Of a stretch of 64,000 bases of DNA, positions 56,369 through 64,000 are shown piece by piece. The notes under the pieces were generated by a model, which was given only the letters and a program-made list of their open reading frames with translations, was not told where the DNA came from and made no database searches. The translations under genes were made by a program, and so were the position numbers. The DNA comes from CALCNS01 sp937897315. GTDB taxonomy: Bacteria > Bacillota > JAAYKD01. The stretch lies in the NCBI GenBank assembly GCA_036744005.1, contig DAINOJ010000002.1, positions 62,001-126,000 on the forward strand. Direction: 5' to 3'. How positions within the stretch are numbered: position 1 is the first letter of the stretch; every line of letters starts with the position of its first letter.

Positions 56369-58825
56369 ATGAGTCGCTACAACAGAGAAACCGATCGCAA
56401 ATGGCAAAAGCGATGGGATGACGCCCAGATCTACAAGTTTAACAAAGACAATGCCGATAAGAAATTGTATTGTCTCGAAATGTTCTCGTACCCATCGGGT
56501 TATAATTTACATGTAGGTCATTGGTATAACTTCGGCATGACCGATAGTTGGGCTCGCATGAAACGCATGCAAGGATATGAAGTGTTCCACCCCATGGGTT
56601 TCGATGCGTTTGGCTTACCGGCTGAAAACTTTGCCATAAAGTCCGGAATTCATCCCATGGATTCCACCATGAAAAACATCGCTACCATGGAGAAGCAACT
56701 TAAAGAGATGGGGGCAACGTACGACTGGGATTATGAATTAATAACTTGTACTCCCGATTATTATCGTTGGACCCAATGGATTTTCCTACAGTTTTACAAA
56801 AAAGGTCTAGCTTACAGAAAAAACGCTCCTGTAAACTGGTGCCCTAGTTGCCAAACGGTTTTGGCGAACGAACAGGTTGTGGAAGGTCAATGTGAGCGAT
56901 GTGACACTCTAGTCACAAAAAAGAACCTAACTCAATGGTTCTTTAAAATTACCGATTACGCACAAGAACTACTAAATGGTTTAGAAGATTTAAGCTGGCC
57001 GGAAAGCACCAAACAAAAGCAACGCAATTGGATTGGGCGCTCTGAAGGAGCACATATTGATTTCGCTGTCCACGGTCACGATAATGAAAGCATTCGCGTG
57101 TTCACCACTCGAGCCGATACCTTACTGGGAGCAACCTATGTCGTTTTAGCTCCTGAGCATAGTATGGTACATCATATAACCACAAATGAATTTGCCAACT
57201 CTGTGCGTTTTTATCAGGAAGAAACCAAGAAGCAAAGCGAAATCGAGCGCTTGTCTACAGCGAAAGAAAAAACCGGCACTTTTACCGGATCTTATGCCAT
57301 CCATCCCATTACCAAGGAGCTTTTGCCAATTTGGATTGCCGATTATGTTTTGGCAACCTATGGTACCGGTGCAGTGATGGCGGTTCCCGGACATGATGAG
57401 CGTGATTTCGAATTTGCCAATAAATATAATTTACCCATTCCTCGCGTCATTGAAGCAATAGAAGAAGGAGCTGATGCCACTCTCCCCTTCTGCGAATACG
57501 GTATTTTAGTGAACTCCGGCAAATACAACGGATTGACTTCGGAAGAAGCCCTAAAAAGTATCGTAGCCGATTTGGAGCAAGAACAAAAAGCTCAAGCTAC
57601 CATTACCTATCGATTGCGCGATTGGTTAATTTCAAGACAACGGTACTGGGGTGCTCCCATTCCCATTATTCATTGTCCCCATTGCGGTACTGTCCCTGTC
57701 CCAGAAGATCAATTACCTGTACTGTTACCTTATGATGTAGAGTTTACTCCCGATGGACAATCCCCACTTGCCAAAAATGCTGAGTTCATCCACACCACCT
57801 GTCCTGTTTGTGGCGAACCCGCTCTGAGAGATCCCGATACCATGGACACCTTCGTCGATTCTTCCTGGTATTTCTTGCGTTATCCCGACAACAAAAATGA
57901 CCAAGAAGCATGGAACACAGAGTGGATAAATAAATTGCTTCCGGTTGATAAATATGTGGGTGGCCCAGAACACGCTTGTATGCACTTAATTTATGCTCGT
58001 TTCTTTGTCAAAGCTCTACGCGATTGTGGTTACTTGAACTTTGACGAGCCCTTTCTTTCCCTGACCCATCAAGGCATCATTTTGGGGCCGGACGGAAACC
58101 GCATGTCGAAATCACGAGGCAATGTGATCTCCCCTGACCCATACATTGAAGCGCACGGGTCCGATATCCTGCGACTCTTTATTGGCTTTTCGTATGCGTA
58201 TACCGAAGGTGGTCCTTGGAACGACGACAATGTGAAAGCCATGTCACGTTTCATTGAGCGTATCGAACGCTGGATAGATCGTTTCTTGGAGATACGCTCT
58301 CAAGATACATCTGGTTCTGTGGATGCAGCAGCTGGTAAAAGAGTACAATTTTACCGCCACCAAGCCATACAATACTGCACTCGGGATATGGAGATTTCTC
58401 AGTTTAACACCTCCATAGCCAAAATTATGGAGTTCTTGAATGCATTAAACCAATATGACAAAGAGACCGATGTCAAAGATGTGAATTTGCTGGAAGAAGC
58501 CACAGCCGATTTATTACGATTACTGGCACCATTAGCCCCTCATTTAAGCGAAGAATGTTGGGAAGCGATTGGCCGACCGTTCTCCATTCATAATGAAGCA
58601 TGGCCGAAATATGATGAAACTATGCTTCTTCATGACACGATAGAATTAGCCGTGCAGATTAATGGAAAGATTCGTGAGCGTTTGCAAGTGGACCGTGAAG
58701 AAAAAGAAGATACGATTCAAACTATGGCTTTGGAACTTCCTACCTTAGCCCCTTACTTGGAAGGTAAGACTATCGTCAAAATAATTGTGGTCAAAGGCCG
58801 CCTAGTCAACATTGTTGTCAAATAA
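56369..58825 (+). CDS. leuS: Leucine--tRNA ligase
   Basis: 818 residues from the ATG at 56369, after AAGGAGGGG; the open frame upstream is T-box leader. HIGH motif in YNLHVGHWYN, zinc-binding CPSC...CERC, editing (CP1) domain with TRADTLLGATYVV, KMSKS in GNRMSKSRGN, and a C-terminal domain ending VNIVVK. The HVGHWYNFG form of the motif is a variant shared by a Clostridia-type LeuRS group, as I recall it. Confidence 0.97.
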   Translation: MSRYNRETDRKWQKRWDDAQIYKFNKDNADKKLYCLEMFSYPSGYNLHVGHWYNFGMTDSWARMKRMQGYEVFHPMGFDAFGLPAENFAIKSGIHPMDSTMKNIATMEKQLKEMGATYDWDYELITCTPDYYRWTQWIFLQFYKKGLAYRKNAPVNWCPSCQTVLANEQVVEGQCERCDTLVTKKNLTQWFFKITDYAQELLNGLEDLSWPESTKQKQRNWIGRSEGAHIDFAVHGHDNESIRVFTTRADTLLGATYVVLAPEHSMVHHITTNEFANSVRFYQEETKKQSEIERLSTAKEKTGTFTGSYAIHPITKELLPIWIADYVLATYGTGAVMAVPGHDERDFEFANKYNLPIPRVIEAIEEGADATLPFCEYGILVNSGKYNGLTSEEALKSIVADLEQEQKAQATITYRLRDWLISRQRYWGAPIPIIHCPHCGTVPVPEDQLPVLLPYDVEFTPDGQSPLAKNAEFIHTTCPVCGEPALRDPDTMDTFVDSSWYFLRYPDNKNDQEAWNTEWINKLLPVDKYVGGPEHACMHLIYARFFVKALRDCGYLNFDEPFLSLTHQGIILGPDGNRMSKSRGNVISPDPYIEAHGSDILRLFIGFSYAYTEGGPWNDDNVKAMSRFIERIERWIDRFLEIRSQDTSGSVDAAAGKRVQFYRHQAIQYCTRDMEISQFNTSIAKIMEFLNALNQYDKETDVKDVNLLEEATADLLRLLAPLAPHLSEECWEAIGRPFSIHNEAWPKYDETMLLHDTIELAVQINGKIRERLQVDREEKEDTIQTMALELPTLAPYLEGKTIVKIIVVKGRLVNIVVK

Positions 58826-58835
58826 GCGAATATTG

Positions 58836-58876
58836 AAAAAGCAGGAACTTCTCATCTCGAAAGTTCCTGCTTTTCT
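58836..58876. terminator. Bidirectional terminator between leuS and the 58884 hydrolase
   Basis: 14-bp stem AAAAGCAGGAACTT / AAGTTCCTGCTTTT with a 10-base loop, T-rich on both exit sides. Confidence 0.9.
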
Positions 58877-58883
58877 TATGGGA

Positions 58884-60629
58884 CTAGAGTTCCTTTACCC
58901 CTAGTAATTTAGGAGCAAAGAGGTTGTCGATTTTGTACGCCAAATATTCTCCATCGATTCGAGCGACTAGTGCTTCGATAAACTTTGTTTTAGAAACGTC
59001 TTCGCTAACTGATGCTAACCCTTCAAAGATAATCTTGCGACCGGGCACTTCATTCATTTCAATTTCAATCCTGTCATCCTCAAAGAAAATCTTCAGCCAG
59101 CGTGCATTTGGAACCTCGAGAAAACTAAATCGGCACTTCAAGACCAAGCGCAGATCTTCATCCAGGGCAAATTCTCCTTGAGTGCTGACCCAATAAGGTT
59201 CCCCATGAAACTCCACCTGAGTGGCAATCCCTTTTCCGAAACCAATTGGCAGGGTATATTTCTCTTCCCCTTCGTCAAGCAAGATATAAAAATGCTTCTC
59301 CGTTTGAAAAAACTTAATTTTCTGCAATCCTTTACTATAATTATTTTGGGTGACTTGTAGCATCAGAGGCATAAGCCCAACATTGGCATGTTGTTCTCCC
59401 TGAATTTTATATGATCGATTTTTGATTTGCTGACACTCACTCGGCAATGAGTCCAATGGCACTTGATTCATTTTAGAGGAGTTCCATCCATGATTGGGCA
59501 TCCAGCTCATGTTTCGTAACTTCATCGATGCTTCTGTATCGGGAGGTATTGCCTGCGATGCAGGAAGATAACCAGCAAAAAACCGATGACATTCCCTAAA
59601 AAAACCTCCCTGCTGAAAAAGCTCACTCACTCCTCCGGTTGCCACAATGAGGATATTGCTATCTGGATACCCAACCACGTTTTGACCAAACATCCCATTG
59701 AATAAAAAAGAATTTCCTTGCTTACCCACCCAAAGGTGATACCCATAATGATAGGCACCTGTACTTTGTGGTGCAATCATTTGTAACCTTGTTGCTTCCG
59801 TTATCCATTTTTCTGAGAGGAGTCTTTTACCTTGCCATACTCCTTTTTGTAAAAACAGCAATCCGATTTTTGCCATGTCTTCTGGGGATAAGTACATGCC
59901 CCAGCCGCCCTTTTCCACTCCCTTTGGGCAGACTTCCCAGTCGACACGCTGGATTTGTAAAGGTTGAAACAACTTGGAGTGTAAGTATTCCATGAGAGTT
60001 TGACCGCTTACATCCTTTACGATTACCGACAACATATACGAGTTCATGCTATTGTAGGCAAATTCTGTGCCTGGTTCAAAACGGAAACCCGACTCCAAGT
60101 ACGCTTTGACCCAATCAGTCTCTGTCACTGCACCCAACTCATTAAAATGAATTCCGCTACTCATGGTTAATAAGTGTCTCACTGTTAATGCTTTGTGAGT
60201 TACTTTCGCAACCAAACTGCACTTTTTGACCAAGTCAACGACACGATCCTGCAACTGAAGCTTTCCTTCCTCCACCAACATACCTATGGCTATGCCCGTT
60301 AAGGATTTGCACAAAGAGTGTGTTGCAGTCCAGATCTTTCTATTGTAATCGCCATATTCCGTTTCTGATATCACAAATCCATTGCGAATCACCATGATTG
60401 TATGTAAATCTAGGCTCTTATCCTTCTGAATGGATGACAAAAAACGACAAATCATCTCGGAAGAGACCCCTTGTGACTCGGGTGTAGCACGTGGTAAATC
60501 AACTAAAGTAGCCTGAGCAGAGAACGCCTTCTTTTGGGGGAAGTAGGGAATAATGGGTTGTGTTTCACTTTTTCGATCAAACACTTGTAAGACCAGTTTA
60601 ATACCATTGGCTTGCACCGTAAGGTCCAT
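58884..60629 (-). CDS. Serine hydrolase, beta-lactamase family, with long C-terminal domain
   Basis: 581 residues from the ATG at 60629 after GGGAGGGGA. Begins with a short beta-rich N-terminal segment, then a class C beta-lactamase fold: SxxK in THSLCKSLTG, YxN as YNS in FAYNSMNS, and the GWGMYLSPEDMAKIG stretch. From about residue 385 a roughly 195-residue C-terminal domain follows that I do not recognise. No signal peptide. Last gene of the lon-engB transcript, 15 bases after engB. Distinct from the hydrolase at 49282. Confidence 0.8.
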   Translation of the reverse strand: MDLTVQANGIKLVLQVFDRKSETQPIIPYFPQKKAFSAQATLVDLPRATPESQGVSSEMICRFLSSIQKDKSLDLHTIMVIRNGFVISETEYGDYNRKIWTATHSLCKSLTGIAIGMLVEEGKLQLQDRVVDLVKKCSLVAKVTHKALTVRHLLTMSSGIHFNELGAVTETDWVKAYLESGFRFEPGTEFAYNSMNSYMLSVIVKDVSGQTLMEYLHSKLFQPLQIQRVDWEVCPKGVEKGGWGMYLSPEDMAKIGLLFLQKGVWQGKRLLSEKWITEATRLQMIAPQSTGAYHYGYHLWVGKQGNSFLFNGMFGQNVVGYPDSNILIVATGGVSELFQQGGFFRECHRFFAGYLPASQAIPPDTEASMKLRNMSWMPNHGWNSSKMNQVPLDSLPSECQQIKNRSYKIQGEQHANVGLMPLMLQVTQNNYSKGLQKIKFFQTEKHFYILLDEGEEKYTLPIGFGKGIATQVEFHGEPYWVSTQGEFALDEDLRLVLKCRFSFLEVPNARWLKIFFEDDRIEIEMNEVPGRKIIFEGLASVSEDVSKTKFIEALVARIDGEYLAYKIDNLFAPKLLGVKEL

Positions 60630-60644
60630 GAAATCCCCTCCCAA

Positions 60645-61256
60645 TCACTCCACTTCTTCCGGTTCTTTCAGTTCAGGAACCCGTAAAACGAGTTGCTCCC
60701 ACAATGCTTCTCGACTCGCTTCTTCGCCAGCACAAAATAACAACGGTGGTACATCAAGTAGTAGCTCCTTGCGCAGAACGGATGCTGCCCTTTGCCATTG
60801 ACTGCGTGTCAGTTTATCTCTTTTTGTACCCACCACCATAAACGGGCGATTGAAGTGCTGTAAGAAAGCTGTCATCTCTTTATCGAGTTGAGAGGGTTCA
60901 TGACGGCTGTCGACTAGCTGAACGACGAGTCGCAATTGAGGACGTTTGATTAAATAATCCTGTAAAAGCTGACTGATTTGTTCTTGTTTGCCTTTACCTA
61001 AGGCTGCATAACCATATCCCGGTAAATCCACCAGATGAAAGCGTTCGTTAATCCGATAAAAATTCAGTGTTTGAGTTTTCCCCGGGGACGCGGAAGTTCT
61101 GGCTAAGCGCTTGCGCTGCAACATCGTATTTATCAGAGTAGACTTACCCACGTTGGAACGCCCCACCAGTGCAATTTCGGGCATGGAATCGGGTGGGCAC
61201 TGAGACATAAAGCCCGCGGACATCACTAAATCTACTGAACGAATAATCATATTCAT
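60645..61256 (-). CDS. engB: Ribosome biogenesis GTP-binding protein YsxC/EngB
   Basis: 203 residues; P-loop GRSNVGKSTLIN, DLPGYG (G3) and TKRDK (G4) motifs. Essential for 50S maturation in Bacillota. Starts 3 bases after the lon stop, the usual lon-ysxC arrangement. Confidence 0.96.
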   Translation of the reverse strand: MNMIIRSVDLVMSAGFMSQCPPDSMPEIALVGRSNVGKSTLINTMLQRKRLARTSASPGKTQTLNFYRINERFHLVDLPGYGYAALGKGKQEQISQLLQDYLIKRPQLRLVVQLVDSRHEPSQLDKEMTAFLQHFNRPFMVVGTKRDKLTRSQWQRAASVLRKELLLDVPPLLFCAGEEASREALWEQLVLRVPELKEPEEVE

Positions 61257-61258
61257 TT

Positions 61259-63610
61259 CTATCCTTGCTGCCTCATTTGGCGGTCTAGTCCAGGTATCAA
61301 TTTTGGTAAAGCTTGATCATAGTGATCGACAAAATGAATTTGTAAACGTTTACGAACCACTTCCGGTATTTCTTCTAAGTCTTTCCGATTCTCTTCCGGC
61401 ACTACGGCTTCTTGTAACCCGGCTCGATAAGCGGCCAGTAATTTCTCTTTGAGCCCACCTATTGGTAAGATGTTTCCACGTAGGGTAATCTCACCGGTCA
61501 TCGCTACATCGCGTCTAACGGTATGTTTCGTAAAAGCAGAGATTAATGCAGTCACTAATGTAATCCCTGCTGATGGTCCTTCTTTCGGAACAGAACCTTC
61601 CGGCACATGAATATGGATATCGGTATTCTGATAAAAATCCGTACTCAACCCATAGGACTCTCCTCGAGAACGAACATAGCTAAGAGCTATACGTGCGGAC
61701 TCCCGCATGACTTCACCCAGTTTACCGGTTAAGATGAGGTCTCCCTTTCCTTGCATTAAGCTAACCTCTATGGGTAAAATTTCGCCACCCATTTCCGTCC
61801 ATACCATTCCCGTAGCCACACCAATTTGATTCTGCTTTTCCGCTTCAGTATGACTATATCGAGGCATTCCCAAAAACTTTTCCAACTTATTTACGGTTAG
61901 ATTTAACGTTTCGATTTCTCCCTCCAGTATTTGCCGTGCTCGTTTACGACAAATCGCCCCAATTTGACGTTCCAACTGCCGTACGCCCGATTCTCTGGTG
62001 TATTGACTAATCAGCACCCGCAAGGTTTTGTCGGGAATTTGTAACAGCTCCGCATCTACTCCGTTTTCTTTTAGTTGCTTGGGAATCAGATGACGCTTGG
62101 AAATCTCTAACTTCTCTTCTTCTGTATAACTACTGAGTTCCAGAAGTTCCATGCGGTCCAGTAAAGGACGTGGTATTTGGTATGCATTATTGGCAGTCGT
62201 AATAAACAAGACTTGTGATAAATCGAAGGGGATTTCCAAATAATGATCGGAGAAGGTGCTATTTTGCTCAGGATCTAACACCTCCAATAGGGCAGAAGCC
62301 GGATCTCCTCGGAAGTCTGAACTGGTTTTGTCCACTTCATCTAAAAGGAAAACGGGGTTTCGAACTCCTGCTTGTCTCATCCCTTGTATGATTCGACCAG
62401 GCATAGATGCTACATAGGTGCGTCTGTGACCGCGAATTTCGGCTTCATCACGAACACCCCCTAAGGAAAGACGTACGAATTTTCGGTTGAGCGCTCTAGC
62501 CACAGATCGAGCTAAAGAAGTCTTACCCGTTCCTGGAGGACCCACTAAGCAAATAATGGGTCCTTTTAGATTTTCGCTTAATTGACGAACCGCAAGGTAC
62601 TCCAAAATTCGTTCTTTGGGTTTCTCCAAAGCATAATGATCTTCACCCAATACTTTCTCAGCAAAATGGATATCCAGCACATCCTCACTGGCGGTATCCC
62701 AAGGTAAATTGAGTACCGTTTCCAAATATTGTCGCAAGACCGCCGATTCCGGAGTGCTGGCAGGCATACGTTCCAATCGTAAAATCTCTTTTCTTATTTT
62801 CTCCTTGTTTTCTTCCGAAAGATGAACGATGGCTTCTAATTGAGCGATCATACGCTCTTTTTCCGCTTGCTTTTCTTCGGTTTCCCCCAACTCTGCCTGA
62901 ATCACCTTCATTTGTTCCCGCAAAAAATACTCGCGTTGACTTTTCGACATTTTTAGTTGCGTCTGCTGCACAATATAGTTCTCTAACTCTTTTCTTTGAA
63001 TGATTTTTTCTATGATTACATTCAAAAGTAACAATCGTTTATCGGTTGCTGTCGCTTCTAAAATTTGTAGCTTTTCGCTAAAATCAACTTGTAAATAGTT
63101 CGCTAACATGTCGCTAAACCGCGAGGGGTCTTTGACAATGAGCAGTTCTTTTACCAACCCTGCAGGGTATTTATTGTTATTCTTCGACAAGAAACGGAAC
63201 CGCTCCAACAACCGATCCATGGCAATGAAATCTTGCTCCGATGTTTCTGCTTGACTTGGCCAAGGCATAACAGACGCCATAATCGTATCGTCGTCTTGTT
63301 TAAAATAGGTATCTACCAAGCCACGTTGGACACCCTCCATAAGGATTGTTTTTTGGCCTTCTGGAGACTTCATCACCTGCTTCACCTTACAAAGCGTGCC
63401 AATTAAGGGCAGACTGTTCAAGCCAACGGGTCCCTGAGAACCCTCTTCCGATTTATGATAGCCCACGACAAGGATTTGTTCTCCTTGAGACATGGCTTGT
63501 TCAATTTCATTCTCAAATCTCATATGAGCCATTTCCAAGCGCAACATGGCATGAGGAAAAACAATGACTTCTTCCAAAGGTAAAACAAAATAACGCAAAT
63601 GATCTGACAA
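61259..63610 (-). CDS. lon: ATP-dependent protease Lon
   Basis: 783 residues from a TTG at 63610 placed by AAGGAGTGG; the upstream GTG at 63634 would put the ribosome binding site inside the gene. N-terminal substrate domain (LRYFVLPLEEVIVFPH), AAA+ module with Walker A GPPGTGKTSLA and FLLDEVDK, and protease domain with the Ser in EGPSAGIT and Lys in IGGLKEKLLAA. Complete. Confidence 0.96.
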   Translation of the reverse strand: MSDHLRYFVLPLEEVIVFPHAMLRLEMAHMRFENEIEQAMSQGEQILVVGYHKSEEGSQGPVGLNSLPLIGTLCKVKQVMKSPEGQKTILMEGVQRGLVDTYFKQDDDTIMASVMPWPSQAETSEQDFIAMDRLLERFRFLSKNNNKYPAGLVKELLIVKDPSRFSDMLANYLQVDFSEKLQILEATATDKRLLLLNVIIEKIIQRKELENYIVQQTQLKMSKSQREYFLREQMKVIQAELGETEEKQAEKERMIAQLEAIVHLSEENKEKIRKEILRLERMPASTPESAVLRQYLETVLNLPWDTASEDVLDIHFAEKVLGEDHYALEKPKERILEYLAVRQLSENLKGPIICLVGPPGTGKTSLARSVARALNRKFVRLSLGGVRDEAEIRGHRRTYVASMPGRIIQGMRQAGVRNPVFLLDEVDKTSSDFRGDPASALLEVLDPEQNSTFSDHYLEIPFDLSQVLFITTANNAYQIPRPLLDRMELLELSSYTEEEKLEISKRHLIPKQLKENGVDAELLQIPDKTLRVLISQYTRESGVRQLERQIGAICRKRARQILEGEIETLNLTVNKLEKFLGMPRYSHTEAEKQNQIGVATGMVWTEMGGEILPIEVSLMQGKGDLILTGKLGEVMRESARIALSYVRSRGESYGLSTDFYQNTDIHIHVPEGSVPKEGPSAGITLVTALISAFTKHTVRRDVAMTGEITLRGNILPIGGLKEKLLAAYRAGLQEAVVPEENRKDLEEIPEVVRKRLQIHFVDHYDQALPKLIPGLDRQMRQQG

Positions 63611-63689
63611 ACTTGTCCACTCCTTAAAATTCACATGCGAACAGAACCTACTTCTATTCGTAACATTTTATATTCGCGAAAGAGTATCC

Positions 63690-63718
63690 ATTATCCTGCC
63701 AATATAGTTTGAAAACAA
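63690..63718 (-). promoter_or_regulatory. Candidate promoter for lon
   Basis: TTGTTT (63713-63718), 17 bases, GATAAT (63690-63695) on the minus strand. The -35 is weak, and no CIRCE or other heat-shock operator was recognised in the gap. Confidence 0.4.
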
Positions 63719-63720
63719 CA

Positions 63721-63752
63721 GAGAATAAGCTCCGTGAACGGAGCTTATTCTC
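63721..63752. terminator. Perfect stem-loop after the partial right-edge gene
   Basis: 14-15-bp perfect inverted repeat (GAGAATAAGCTCCGT and complement) with a 2-4 base loop, abutting the stop codon of the right-edge gene. The following minus-strand sequence (TGTTGTTTTC) is moderately T-rich, so it probably terminates. Confidence 0.65.
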
Positions 63753-64000
63753 AATAGCCTTCTTCTATGACCAGTTTACCCATACTCTCTAATTTCTCTT
63801 TCATCAAGCCAATGGCGGTTCGACGTGGTTTCACTCCTACTTGTTTGAACAAAGGAGATAGATGTGCATCGTTAATAGCATTTCCTACCATAAAAGTAAT
63901 CACGTCTGCTTCCATTAACAAATGGCAAAAACGTTCCACCGATGTCTGATCGCCCCACTGTTCTTGAGGTTCGTCCAGGAGATTGACTGCTTGATTAAGC
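63751..64000 (-). CDS. Unidentified protein, C-terminal 82 residues
   Basis: Open to the right edge; only the C-terminus is visible. It contains QWGDQTSVERFCHLLMEADV and ends KLESMGKLVIEEGY. I do not recognise the family; a central HLSPLFKQVGVKPRRTA stretch looks well structured and cytosolic. No function is proposed. Confidence 0.6.
   Translation of the reverse strand, partial: LNQAVNLLDEPQEQWGDQTSVERFCHLLMEADVITFMVGNAINDAHLSPLFKQVGVKPRRTAIGLMKEKLESMGKLVIEEGY

Overview
The window is 64 kb of chromosomal DNA from a low-to-moderate GC Gram-positive bacterium (Bacillota), most likely a Clostridia-like lineage. The basis for this is the tuf2-rpmG-secE-nusG-rplKA / rplJL / rpoBC / L7Ae-rpsL-rpsG-fusA-tuf1 / S10 gene order, three T-box leaders on aminoacyl-tRNA synthetase genes, an L10 leader, strong AGGAGG ribosome binding sites with many TTG starts, sigma-A type promoters (TTGACA-17-TATAAT), ThyX, Mini-III, YacL, and an EF-Tu with a four-cysteine insertion that I associate with Peptococcaceae/Syntrophomonadaceae-type Clostridia. 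The genus cannot be settled from sequence alone. I see no insertion sequence, prophage or CRISPR array.

Layout. Positions 1-23457 (minus strand, transcription running right to left) are the translation/transcription core: tuf2, rpmG (apparently frameshifted twice), secE, nusG, rplK, rplA; then a consensus promoter and L10 leader before rplJ-rplL; a terminator; a promoter and rpoB-rpoC; a promoter overlapped by a perfect dyad before an L7Ae-like gene, rpsL, rpsG, fusA and tuf1; then rpsJ, rplC, D, W, B, rpsS, rplV, rpsC, rplP, rpmC, rpsQ, rplN and the start of rplX at the window edge. The two tuf genes differ at only two synonymous positions that I could find, both in the first 12 codons.

Positions 23592-32057 (minus) hold thrS with a T-box, arginine deiminase, a four-gene reactive-sulfur cassette (SLC13-type anion permease, CstB-like persulfide dioxygenase/rhodanese, two YeeE/YedE half-transporters), mscL and a five-tRNA operon (Tyr-Gly-Thr-fMet-Thr). 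Positions 32100-38191 (minus) form a compact operon yacL-ispF-cysS-mrnC-thyX-rlmB ending in a SARP/BTAD-type regulator whose C-terminus resembles a degenerate GGDEF domain. A strongly promoted double zinc-ribbon gene follows on the plus strand, then tyrS with a T-box, and an MFS/MatC-like transporter pair.

Positions 43327-58825 are mostly plus strand: a split lysine exporter (LysO halves joined by a TTGA overlap), an M42 aminopeptidase (minus), a compact run amidohydrolase-galK-XerC/D recombinase-membrane zinc ribbon-serine hydrolase, several membrane proteins of unknown function (SHOCT-like, DUF454, DUF4153), tRNA-Met/Phe, a GNAT acetyltransferase, msrA, and leuS under a T-box whose promoter overlaps the msrA stop codon. 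The right end (minus) is lon-engB-serine hydrolase and the C-terminal part of an unidentified protein.

Most of the window is conserved core genome. The least ordinary parts are the rpmG lesion, the operator-like dyad on the L7Ae/str promoter, the SARP/GGDEF-like fusion inside a housekeeping operon, the sulfur cassette, and the galK-amidohydrolase-recombinase run. I found no clearly new defence, secretion or biosynthetic system. All functional calls rest on recognising families and motifs by eye; no database search was run.
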